Counted from the stretch's first letter, positions 1 through 6,276 are shown. The stretch: 6,290 nucleotides of DNA from CANHVK01 sp046304235 (GCA_046304235.1 JBKCEW010000008.1:1-6290), one strand, 5' to 3'. Program-made: numbers and translations. The notes: a model not told the origin generated them from the sequence alone.

Positions 1-1197
1 AAACAAAATTATAGGTAATGTAGTAAGTTGAGCACTAAACCCTAACATCATTGGGGAATAAAAATAATCAACTACTTTATTTTTAACCCTATAAATATTT
101 TTAAAATAAGGGTAAAACACATAGATTCCAATCAATGCAGCATAGGTCAATTGAAAACCTAAATCAAATAAGTAATTGGGATCATATACAAGCAAACACA
201 TAGCAGACAGTGCCATTAACATTAACTCATTTCTTCTTTTTTCGGTTAAATCATTGTAAAAGATAAGTGAAAAAACAATCACACTTCGAAGAATTGATGG
301 AGAAAATCCAGTGATATATGCATAAAACCAAGCTATTAATATAGAAATAATTGTAGCTTGTTTTTTATTAATCCATTGACTAAAAAATTTACAAATGTGT
401 ATTATAATTGCGAACAAAATACCAACATGTAAACCAGACACCGCTAAAATATGTATGGTACCTGTATTTGAAAATGCATTCAATACCTCATCACTCACCC
501 CTTCCCTTTCTCCCCAAAGAAAAGCCTTACAAACTTCAAGTTCTTGCCCTGATAAAACAGACCCTAAAAGGTAATTTAATTTACTTCTGATAGAATTATT
601 ATCTAAATAAAAAACAACACCTTTTTTTAAAGAATAATTATCATCATTTAGGAAAACATAACCAATAACTGATTTACGCTCATTAAACTTTCCAAAATCA
701 AACTCCCAAGGATTGTTATAAAACTCAAAGGACTTTAGTTCACTTTTTAGATAAATGGTATCATTTTGATTTACCTTTATTTTTTTATTTTTCAAATAAG
801 CCAAAAACTTAATTCCTTCATTTTGACTATAATTATTCGAATTAAGAAATACAGTTTTAAGTTGAAGTTTAACATTTCCAGCATTAGTAAAAGAACTCGA
901 TTCAACAATCGCGTTACATTCAATTACTTTGTTTAAATGTTTTTTACCCTTAGTTACCTGAATTTTGGAAAAATGATGTAGGGTAAATCCAATTATCAAA
1001 AAAATAGAAGAAGTAAAAAACAATACCGAAAGTGTCTTCTTTATTTTGATTTTCAAGAAATAAAATCCTAAAAAAAAGAGAATTAGATTGAGAATAAAAA
1101 AAAGAAAAGGAAACTTGTTAGAAGATTGATCAGAAATAAAAATACCAACACATAAAAATAGCGTGCATAGAATTATGATATTATTACGAAGTTTCAA
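1..1197 (-). CDS. comEC: ComEC/Rec2 family DNA-uptake channel protein, N-terminal part (runs off the left edge)
   Basis: This is an inner-membrane protein that in naturally competent bacteria forms the channel carrying single-stranded DNA into the cytoplasm. The frame stays open without a stop from 1197 to base 1, about 399 codons. Hydrophobic segments lie near residues 8-20, 30-43 and 58-70. A soluble DUF4131-like (OB-fold) region follows, including NPWEFDFG at about 162-169. The family hallmark is GTIHILAVSGLHVG at about 246-259, preceded by FLWGEREGVSDEVL. Further competence-domain signatures are GFSPSILRSVIVFS and DLGFQLTYAALIGIY. The rest of the membrane domain, and any metallo-beta-lactamase domain, lie outside the window. 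No in-frame ATG exists upstream of the SGLHVG motif, so I take the TTG at 1197-1195, which gives an N-terminus MKLRNNIIIL just before the first membrane helix. An ATT at 1209 is the alternative. An in-frame TGA at 1224-1222 bars a longer start. The family call is secure; the start is not, and competence itself is inferred. Confidence 0.9.
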   Translation of the reverse strand, partial: MKLRNNIIILCTLFLCVGIFISDQSSNKFPFLFFILNLILFFLGFYFLKIKIKKTLSVLFFTSSIFLIIGFTLHHFSKIQVTKGKKHLNKVIECNAIVESSSFTNAGNVKLQLKTVFLNSNNYSQNEGIKFLAYLKNKKIKVNQNDTIYLKSELKSFEFYNNPWEFDFGKFNERKSVIGYVFLNDDNYSLKKGVVFYLDNNSIRSKLNYLLGSVLSGQELEVCKAFLWGEREGVSDEVLNAFSNTGTIHILAVSGLHVGILFAIIIHICKFFSQWINKKQATIISILIAWFYAYITGFSPSILRSVIVFSLIFYNDLTEKRRNELMLMALSAMCLLVYDPNYLFDLGFQLTYAALIGIYVFYPYFKNIYRVKNKVVDYFYSPMMLGFSAQLTTLPIILF

Positions 1198-1251
1198 TTT
1201 AAATTTAATAGACTTTGTTAATCAAACAGTAAAATAAAAAAATGGAAACAT

Positions 1252-1259
1252 TATATTTG
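1252..1259 (+). promoter_or_regulatory. Candidate -7 element for the thrS operon
   Basis: TATATTTG matches the Bacteroidota sigma-A -7 consensus TAnnTTTG exactly. It ends 17 bases before the thrS ATG, so the transcript would start about 10 bases upstream of the gene. A TTTG at 1214-1217 is too far away (34 bases) to be a normal -33 element, and nothing better lies between. The short leader leaves no room for a T-box or an enterobacterial-type thrS operator. Confidence 0.5.
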
Positions 1260-1262
1260 TCG

Positions 1263-1270
1263 CAAAATTA
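1263..1270 (-). promoter_or_regulatory. Candidate -7 element for comEC
   Basis: Read on the minus strand, these bases are TAATTTTG, a full match to the Bacteroidota housekeeping -7 consensus TAnnTTTG. Transcription would begin near 1256, giving a leader of about 60 bases before the proposed TTG start. I see no clear TTG-type -33 element at the right distance, which here would fall inside the start of thrS. An AT-rich 8-mer match can arise by chance. Confidence 0.35.
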
Positions 1271-1276
1271 ATCAAA

Positions 1277-3223
1277 ATGATAAAAGTTACTCTTCCTGAT
1301 GGAGCTATTAAAGAATTTGAAGCTGGAACAACTGCTTTAGATGTAGCAAAAAGTATCTCTGAAGGGTTAGCTAGAAATGTACTTGCTGCCCGTGTTAATA
1401 ACGAAGTCGTTGATGCTTTCAGAACCTTACCTGAGACTTGTAATTTAAGCTTATTAACATGGAATGATGTGGAAGGAAAGTCTACCATGTGGCATTCATC
1501 AGCACACTTAATGGCAGAAGCTTTAGAGTTCTATTATCCTGGAATTAAACTTGCAATAGGTCCGCCGGTTCAAAACGGTTTTTATTACGATGTTGATTTT
1601 CTTGATTATGCTTTTAAAGAAGAAGATTTAGAAAAAATTGAGCAAAAAATGAAAGATCTTGCAAAAGAAAAACTAGTTTTCGAGCGCAAAGAGATTTCAA
1701 AAAAAGAGGCAATCAATTATTTCACTGAAAAAAACGACCCTTACAAATTAGAATTACTTGAGAATTTAGAAGATGGAAACATCACATTTTATACTCAAGG
1801 AAACTTTACAGACTTATGTAGAGGTCCACATATTCCAGATACTGGACATATAAAAGCAGTTAAATTAACTTCGATTGCAGGAGCATATTGGAGAGGCGAC
1901 GAAAAGAACAAACAATTAACAAGAATATACGGAATCACTTTTCCAAAACAAGCTGAATTGACTGAATATCTGGAAAAAGTTGAAGAAGCTAAAAGAAGAG
2001 ACCATAGAAAAGTTGGAAAAGAATTAGAATTATTCACTTTTTCTCAACGTGTAGGACAAGGATTACCTTTATGGCTTCCTAAAGGAGCTGCATTGAGAGA
2101 GAGGTTAGAAAACTTTTTAAAAAAGGCTCAAAAAAATTCAGGCTACGATCAAGTTATTACCCCACATATCGGAAGTAAAGAGTTGTATGTATGTTCGGGT
2201 CACTATGAAAAATACGGAGCTGATTCTTTCCAACCAATCAAAACCCCTGATGCAACGGAGGAGTTTTTGTTAAAACCAATGAACTGTCCTCATCATTGCG
2301 AAATTTTCAAATCAAAACCGAGATCATACAAAGATTTACCGGCACGTTTTGCGGAATTTGGTACCGTTTACAGATATGAACAAAGTGGCGAGTTACACGG
2401 ATTGACCCGAGTAAGAGGATTTACTCAAGATGATGCACATATATTCTGTACACAAGATCAAGTAAAAGAAGAGTTTAAAAAAGTTATTGACTTAGTGTTG
2501 TATATTTTTAAAACATTGAAGTTTGATAATTTTAAAGCTCAAATCTCCTTAAGAGATCCTGAAAATCCATCAAAATATATAGGATCTGATGAAAACTGGA
2601 CAAAAGCTGAAAATGCAATTATAGAAGCAGCAGCTGAAAAAAATCTACCAACCGTAGTTGAATACGGTGAAGCAGCATTTTACGGACCCAAGTTAGATTT
2701 CATGGTTCAAGATGCATTAGGAAGAGAATGGCAATTAGGTACTATACAAGTAGATTATAATTTACCTGAAAGATTTGAATTAGAATACACAGGAAGTGAT
2801 AATCAAAAACATAGACCTGTAATGATCCATAGAGCTCCATTTGGATCTATGGAACGATTTGTAGCTGTTTTGCTAGAACATTGCGCAGGAGATTTCCCAC
2901 TTTGGTTGACTACAGACCAGGTAAGTATTTTACCAATAAGTGAGAAGTTTAATGAGTACGCAGAAAAAGTTTCTAAATTCCTAAATAATTACGATATTCG
3001 TGCTTTCGTTGACGATAGAAATGAGAAAATAGGTAAGAAAATTCGTGAATCTGAATTAAAGAAAATACCTTTTATGCTTATCGTTGGAGAAAAAGAAATG
3101 GAAAATAATGAAGTTTCTGTTAGACAAAGAGCAAAAGGAGATTTAGGTTCATTAAGTCTTGAAAACTTTATAAAAACTGTTAACGAAGCTATTAACGAAG
3201 AACTTTCAAACAATTCTAAATAA
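1277..3223 (+). CDS. thrS: Threonine--tRNA ligase (ThrRS)
   Basis: This cytoplasmic class II enzyme charges tRNA-Thr with threonine using ATP and removes mischarged serine. It has 648 residues, close to the 642 of E. coli ThrRS, and all domains are present. A TGS domain spans about 1-62. The editing domain spans about 63-225, with the HxxxH pair H73/H77 and the distal C181/H185. The class II core spans about 245-540. Zinc ligands are predicted at C337 (in MNCPHH), H388 (in DDAHIF) and H518 (in MIHRAPFGS). Motif 2 arginine R366 lies in VYRYEQSGE, and motif 3 arginine R527 in GSMERF. The anticodon-binding domain covers about 545-645. The ATG at 1277 starts the TGS domain directly and follows an A-rich stretch with no Shine-Dalgarno sequence, as usual in Bacteroidota. 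It is the first gene of the operon; infC begins 4 bases after its stop. Nothing suggests damage. Confidence 0.98.
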   Translation: MIKVTLPDGAIKEFEAGTTALDVAKSISEGLARNVLAARVNNEVVDAFRTLPETCNLSLLTWNDVEGKSTMWHSSAHLMAEALEFYYPGIKLAIGPPVQNGFYYDVDFLDYAFKEEDLEKIEQKMKDLAKEKLVFERKEISKKEAINYFTEKNDPYKLELLENLEDGNITFYTQGNFTDLCRGPHIPDTGHIKAVKLTSIAGAYWRGDEKNKQLTRIYGITFPKQAELTEYLEKVEEAKRRDHRKVGKELELFTFSQRVGQGLPLWLPKGAALRERLENFLKKAQKNSGYDQVITPHIGSKELYVCSGHYEKYGADSFQPIKTPDATEEFLLKPMNCPHHCEIFKSKPRSYKDLPARFAEFGTVYRYEQSGELHGLTRVRGFTQDDAHIFCTQDQVKEEFKKVIDLVLYIFKTLKFDNFKAQISLRDPENPSKYIGSDENWTKAENAIIEAAAEKNLPTVVEYGEAAFYGPKLDFMVQDALGREWQLGTIQVDYNLPERFELEYTGSDNQKHRPVMIHRAPFGSMERFVAVLLEHCAGDFPLWLTTDQVSILPISEKFNEYAEKVSKFLNNYDIRAFVDDRNEKIGKKIRESELKKIPFMLIVGEKEMENNEVSVRQRAKGDLGSLSLENFIKTVNEAINEELSNNSK

Positions 3224-3227
3224 CTGA

Positions 3228-3782
3228 ATGAGAAAAGAGCCAAGAAAAAAAATGGGTCCTGCTCAAGAAGAGCAACAACACAAAATTAACAACGGTATAT
3301 CAGCAAGAGAGATCCGTTTAGTATTAGAAGGTGAAGAACCTAAAGTAATGCCTACATCTGAAGCGCTAAGATTAGCTGAAGAACAAGAAATGGATTTAGT
3401 TGAAATTTCACCAAATGCAGTTCCTCCTGTTTGTAAGATAATGGATTATAGAAAATTCCTTTACAATCAAAAGAGAAAACAAAAGGAATTAAAAGCTAAA
3501 CAAACAAAAGTTGTCGTTAAAGAAATAAGATTTGGACCAAATACAGACGAACATGATTTTCAATTCAAATTAGCACACGCTAAAAAGTTTTTAGAAGAAG
3601 GTTCAAAAGTGAAGGCTTATGTATTCTTTAGAGGTAGAACAATTGTTTTTAAAGATCGAGGTGAGATTTTATTATTAAGATTTGCTCAAGAAATTGGAGA
3701 AATCGGTGTATTAGAATCAATGCCAAAGTTAGAAGGTAAAAAGATGATTATTATGATTAACCCTAAAAAGGTTAGTAAATAA
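3228..3782 (+). CDS. infC: Translation initiation factor IF-3
   Basis: IF3 binds the 30S subunit, keeps it apart from 50S and checks the start codon and initiator tRNA. This copy has 184 residues (E. coli 180). The N-terminal domain spans about 18-87 and contains the signature SPNAVPPVCKIMDYRKFLY at 61-79. A lysine-rich linker (about 81-97) leads to the C-terminal domain at about 98-180, with KEIRFGP, KVKAYVFFRGR and PKLEGKKM. The ATG at 3228 is preceded directly by an in-frame TGA (3225-3227), so the gene cannot start further upstream. A second ATG at 3252 (residue 9) sits behind an unbroken run of A and could be the true start, giving 176 residues. The 4-base gap after thrS points to translational coupling. 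The rare ATT start that underlies IF3 autoregulation in enterobacteria is absent. Confidence 0.97.
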   Translation: MRKEPRKKMGPAQEEQQHKINNGISAREIRLVLEGEEPKVMPTSEALRLAEEQEMDLVEISPNAVPPVCKIMDYRKFLYNQKRKQKELKAKQTKVVVKEIRFGPNTDEHDFQFKLAHAKKFLEEGSKVKAYVFFRGRTIVFKDRGEILLLRFAQEIGEIGVLESMPKLEGKKMIIMINPKKVSK

Positions 3783-3820
3783 GACTTTGATATAGAAAGG
3801 TAAATTAAAAAAGAAACGAA

Positions 3821-4018
3821 ATGCCAAAAATGAAAACTAAATCCAGTGCGAAAAAGAGATTTACGATTACTGGAAGTGGCAAAATTAAAAGAAAGCATGC
3901 TTTCAAAAGCCACATTTTGACAAAGAAAACAACAAAACAAAAAAGAAATTTGACTCACGCAGGATTAGTTCATACTTCTGATGAATCAAATATCAAGTTA
4001 CAATTGTGTATGAAGTAA
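3821..4018 (+). CDS. rpmI: 50S ribosomal protein bL35
   Basis: This small, very basic protein of the large ribosomal subunit has 65 residues, the usual length for the family. It opens with the typical MPKMKTKSSAKKRF and contains GSGKIKRKHAFKSHILTKK, followed by a KQKRNLTHAGLV segment that matches the family pattern. It lies 38 bases after infC. The upstream region is A-rich; a GAAAGG at 3795-3800 is about 20 bases from the start and too far to act as a Shine-Dalgarno sequence. The stop codon TAA (4016-4018) lies in the GTAA loop of a predicted hairpin that may belong to a regulatory structure for rplT. Confidence 0.97.
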   Translation: MPKMKTKSSAKKRFTITGSGKIKRKHAFKSHILTKKTTKQKRNLTHAGLVHTSDESNIKLQLCMK

Positions 4019-4089
4019 TTCATCACAGGTTCACATGTTTAACCCAGTATTGAAGTAAATAAAGCTATCTGAAACAGCGATACACTTCA
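4005..4089 (+). promoter_or_regulatory. Candidate structured RNA at the rpmI-rplT junction (possible bL20 autoregulatory site)
   Basis: Three hairpins can be drawn by eye. The first pairs TGTG (4005-4008) with CACA (4024-4027) and ATGAA (4010-4014) with TTCAT (4019-4023), with one bulged T at 4009 and a GTAA (GNRA-type) loop that contains the rpmI stop. The second pairs GGTT (4028-4031) with AACC (4041-4044). The third pairs TGAAGT (4051-4056) with ACTTCA (4084-4089) and encloses a short TATC/GATA stem (4066-4069 with 4079-4082). No U-run follows any of them, so they are not terminators. It is known that bL20 represses its own operon through mRNA structures in E. coli and Bacillus. That this element does the same is inference. 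Confidence 0.4.
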
Positions 4090-4107
4090 TATTAAAAAAC
4101 TAAAATT

Positions 4108-4455
4108 ATGCCTAGATCGGTAAATCACGTAGCTTCAAGAGCTAGAAGAAAAGCAGTATTAAAATTAGCCAAAGGTTACTTTGGAAGAAGAAAAAACGTT
4201 TGGACAGTTGCAAAAAATGCAGTTGAAAAAGGGTTGAATTACGCCTATGAAGGTCGTAAACAAAAGAAAAGAAATTTCCGTTCTTTATGGATTGCTCGTA
4301 TTAATGCAGGTGCTCGTCAACATGGAATGAGTTATTCTCAATTTATGGGTGCACTTCACAAAAGTGGTATGGAACTAAATCGTAAAGTATTAGCTGATTT
4401 AGCTTTAAACCACCCAGAAGCTTTCAAAGCTGTTGTTGAAGCTGTAAATAAATAA
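4108..4455 (+). CDS. rplT: 50S ribosomal protein bL20
   Basis: This is a large-subunit assembly protein that binds 23S rRNA early in assembly. In several bacteria it also represses its own operon by binding mRNA. The protein has 115 residues (E. coli 118). The basic N-terminal extension starts MPRSVNHVASRARRK and leads into KLAKGYFGRRKNVWTVA, the family signature. The globular C-terminal domain (about 60-115) contains RSLWIARINAGARQHGMSYS and ends in the usual alanine- and lysine-rich helix. It is the last gene of the operon. It is separated from rpmI by 89 bases, a much wider gap than elsewhere in the operon, and this gap is rich in possible hairpins. The strong terminator at 4481-4510 ends the transcript. 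Confidence 0.98.
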   Translation: MPRSVNHVASRARRKAVLKLAKGYFGRRKNVWTVAKNAVEKGLNYAYEGRKQKKRNFRSLWIARINAGARQHGMSYSQFMGALHKSGMELNRKVLADLALNHPEAFKAVVEAVNK

Positions 4456-4480
4456 TAGTAATCTTACACTTTCTATATCA

Positions 4481-4510
4481 TAAAAAAGGAGGCTTTCGCC
4501 TCCTTTTTTA
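4481..4510. terminator. Bidirectional intrinsic terminator between rplT and the sigma-factor gene
   Basis: AAAAAAGGAGGC (4482-4493) pairs perfectly with GCCTCCTTTTTT (4498-4509) around a four-base loop, and T4481/A4510 adds a 13th pair. On the plus strand the GC-rich stem is followed by a run of six T, 26 bases after the rplT stop. On the minus strand the same palindrome gives a stem with a GAAA loop and its own T-run, beginning 3 bases after the stop of the sigma-factor gene. One element therefore ends both convergent transcripts. Confidence 0.93.
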
Positions 4511-4513
4511 GTA

Positions 4514-5119
4514 TTATATATTTTCTTTTGTTTTTTCTATCATATTAGCTAGAAAATCTCTTGCTCTAAATAACTGGGCTTTAACTGTTCCTAAAGGTAA
4601 ATTCAAACGTTCTGAAATCTCTTCATAACTAAGCTCATCAAAATAACGCAACTCAACCAATTCCCGATAACGAGGCTTTAGTTTGGTAACCAAATCACGC
4701 ATTAACTTGACTTTTTGATTATGAATAACTGCCTCTTCAGGATTATGTACATCAGCACTTTTATCGAAGTATATGACTTCACCTTCAGAAGTGGTATATC
4801 CTGTATCCATTGAAGTTACTTTAATTCTCTTTTTTCTAATAAAATCAATACAATTATTAGATGCTATTTTAAACAGCCAAGTACTAAAAGCATAATTAGG
4901 TGAATATTGATCTAATCTACTGAATGCTTTTCCAAAAGCTTCAATAGTTAGGTCATCTGCATCATCTTGATTTTTCACCATTTTATACATCATAAAGTAG
5001 ATAGAATCACGATATCTATCCATCAGTTGTGCATATGCTTGTTGACTACCATTTCTCGCTGATTCTAGTAATACTAAATCAACTTTTGCTTTGTCAGATA
5101 AATTATCTCCTACTTCCAT
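4514..5119 (-). CDS. RNA polymerase sigma factor, sigma-70 family (ECF-like)
   Basis: This alternative sigma factor directs RNA polymerase to a particular promoter set. It has 201 residues. Region 2 spans about 28-97: RYRDSIYFMMYKMV, then DADDLTIEAFGKAF (53-66, the core-polymerase contact and -10 region), then STWLFKIASNNCIDFIRKKR (79-98). Region 4 spans about 137-192 with the helix-turn-helix LSYEEISERLNLPLGTVKAQLFRAR split across 163-187. Regions 1 and 3 are absent, as in ECF factors, and an acidic linker of about 40 residues joins the two domains. The ATG at 5119-5117 lies inside the last codons of the upstream glycosyltransferase gene, so the two share 10 bases and are probably translationally coupled. 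No anti-sigma gene is adjacent, because the gene is followed at once by the shared terminator. The target regulon cannot be read from the sequence. Confidence 0.93.
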   Translation of the reverse strand: MEVGDNLSDKAKVDLVLLESARNGSQQAYAQLMDRYRDSIYFMMYKMVKNQDDADDLTIEAFGKAFSRLDQYSPNYAFSTWLFKIASNNCIDFIRKKRIKVTSMDTGYTTSEGEVIYFDKSADVHNPEEAVIHNQKVKLMRDLVTKLKPRYRELVELRYFDELSYEEISERLNLPLGTVKAQLFRARDFLANMIEKTKENI

Positions 5120-6252
5120 TTATCACTCTTAAAATCAGAAGTATAAAAAATTAAAGGCATTAAAAATGTATATACTAAATCTAAAATTGGTATCCACTTT
5201 ATCAATTGGTTTTGTCTTAACTTTCTAAAACACAAACCTAAAATCAACCATTTTAAAAGAATTAGAAATACAAGTATGGCTAATATTATTATACTATAGT
5301 CTAAATCAAAGACCAAATAAACAAAAGAAATAAGTGCTAAAATCAGTGTTGTAGGATATATTCCTAACAATATCTTTTTAATAACACTGTATTTTGTTGA
5401 AGTTGTAAAATGTCTTGTTTTTTGTAGTACCCAATCTGAAAAAGTAGATTTAGGCTCCGTTATGACATGAGCATCCTCATGTATTACAATCCCTATATCA
5501 GCTGTATCTGCAACTTCTTGAACAAATAAGTCATCATCTCCAGAACTGATAGCATAATGTGACTTAAAACCATTAACAGACTTAAAAAGAGTTTTAGTAT
5601 ACGCTAAATTTCTACCAACCCCCATATATGGAATTCTTGCCAAAGCAAAAGAAAAATAATTCAACGCTATAAAAGCTGTATCAAAACGTATTATCTTGTT
5701 TAAAAATGTTTGTTGAGAACTATACGGACTAAAACCTAAGACTAGATCTTTTTGATAAACAAAAGATGTAGCCATTTGTAAAATCCACTTTGATGTATTT
5801 GGCTTACAATCTGCGTCAGTCAATAATAGATGCTCATATTTAGCCGATTTTACACCAAGGGTAATCGGTAATTTTTTACCTATCCTAATGTGCTTACTCC
5901 TTTCTATTTCAACAACTTTTAAATTAGGATATTTCATTTTATAGGCATTCAAAATATGGTAAGACTCATCTATTGATTGATGATTAACAACGATTACTTC
6001 AAATTCGGGATAATCTTGTTCAAGAATAAATGGTAGATTATTAAATAAATTATCTGATTCATTTCTTGCAGCAATGATAATTGAGATTGCTGGCAACTGT
6101 GAGATTATTTCTGTCTTAGGGTGTTTAATTTTAAAAAATAAAAGTCTTAGAAAGAAAAAAAGTATAAATACGATATGAATAAAAACATTCGCACAGAAAA
6201 ATATGAATAAAAAAAGGCTAAAATTTATTTCAAAATCGGGTAAAAAACGCAT
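5110..6252 (-). CDS. Membrane-bound family-2 glycosyltransferase
   Basis: This enzyme probably transfers a sugar from a nucleotide-sugar donor to a lipid or growing polysaccharide at the inner face of the cytoplasmic membrane. It has 380 residues. An N-terminal membrane segment (about 12-40) is followed by a GT-A domain from about 54 to 290: SIIIAARNE (57-65), the metal-binding TDAD (145-148), GVGRNLAY (211-218), a GDDDLF acidic motif (238-243) that supplies the likely catalytic base, and QKTRH (277-281) in the place of the processive enzymes' QxxRW. Three further membrane helices follow at about 296-316, 319-341 and 352-371. Two motifs deviate: NHQSID instead of the common NDxSxD, and H in place of W in QxxRW. 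The in-frame TAG immediately before the ATG at 6252 fixes the start. It is the first gene of a pair with the overlapping sigma factor. Donor, acceptor and product are unknown. Confidence 0.9.
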   Translation of the reverse strand: MRFLPDFEINFSLFLFIFFCANVFIHIVFILFFFLRLLFFKIKHPKTEIISQLPAISIIIAARNESDNLFNNLPFILEQDYPEFEVIVVNHQSIDESYHILNAYKMKYPNLKVVEIERSKHIRIGKKLPITLGVKSAKYEHLLLTDADCKPNTSKWILQMATSFVYQKDLVLGFSPYSSQQTFLNKIIRFDTAFIALNYFSFALARIPYMGVGRNLAYTKTLFKSVNGFKSHYAISSGDDDLFVQEVADTADIGIVIHEDAHVITEPKSTFSDWVLQKTRHFTTSTKYSVIKKILLGIYPTTLILALISFVYLVFDLDYSIIILAILVFLILLKWLILGLCFRKLRQNQLIKWIPILDLVYTFLMPLIFYTSDFKSDKWK

Positions 6253-6268
6253 CTATATTTCTTTTAAG

Positions 6269-6276
6269 CAAAATAA
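6269..6276 (-). promoter_or_regulatory. Weak candidate -7 element for the glycosyltransferase-sigma operon
   Basis: On the minus strand these bases read TTATTTTG, which matches TAnnTTTG at all fixed positions but one. It ends 16 bases before the glycosyltransferase ATG, nearly the same spacing as the candidate before thrS. The window ends before a -33 element could be seen, and bases 6253-6290 hold nothing else I can identify. Confidence 0.25.

Noticed and set aside
408..590. A 60-codon plus-strand ORF
   Set aside because: It lies antisense to the conserved GTIHILAVSGLHVG region of comEC and has no recognisable protein character.
1..1197. comEC as a frameshifted pseudogene
   Set aside because: I translated the minus strand line by line and found no stop or frame change from 1221 to base 1, and all family motifs stay in one frame. 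Only the start is odd.
1222..1488. An 88-codon minus-strand ORF ending in MFPFFYFTV
   Set aside because: Most of it is antisense to the thrS TGS domain. Only its last nine codons fall in the intergenic region, and those are reported separately as a possible leader or lost N-terminus.
1795..2037. An 80-codon minus-strand ORF inside thrS
   Set aside because: It is a shadow of the thrS editing and core domains on the other strand.
2989..3243. An 84-codon minus-strand ORF across the thrS-infC junction
   Set aside because: It is a shadow of the anticodon-binding domain of ThrRS, and its serine- and phenylalanine-rich composition is typical of antisense reading of lysine- and glutamate-rich genes.
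3795..3800. GAAAGG as a Shine-Dalgarno sequence for rpmI
   Set aside because: It is about 20 bases from the ATG, and Bacteroidota rarely use Shine-Dalgarno pairing.
3686..3958. A 90-codon minus-strand ORF across infC and rpmI
   Set aside because: It is antisense to two conserved genes and has no family features.
4019..4107. An internal terminator or attenuator between rpmI and rplT
   Set aside because: The hairpins are followed by A-rich rather than T-rich sequence, so intrinsic termination is not supported.
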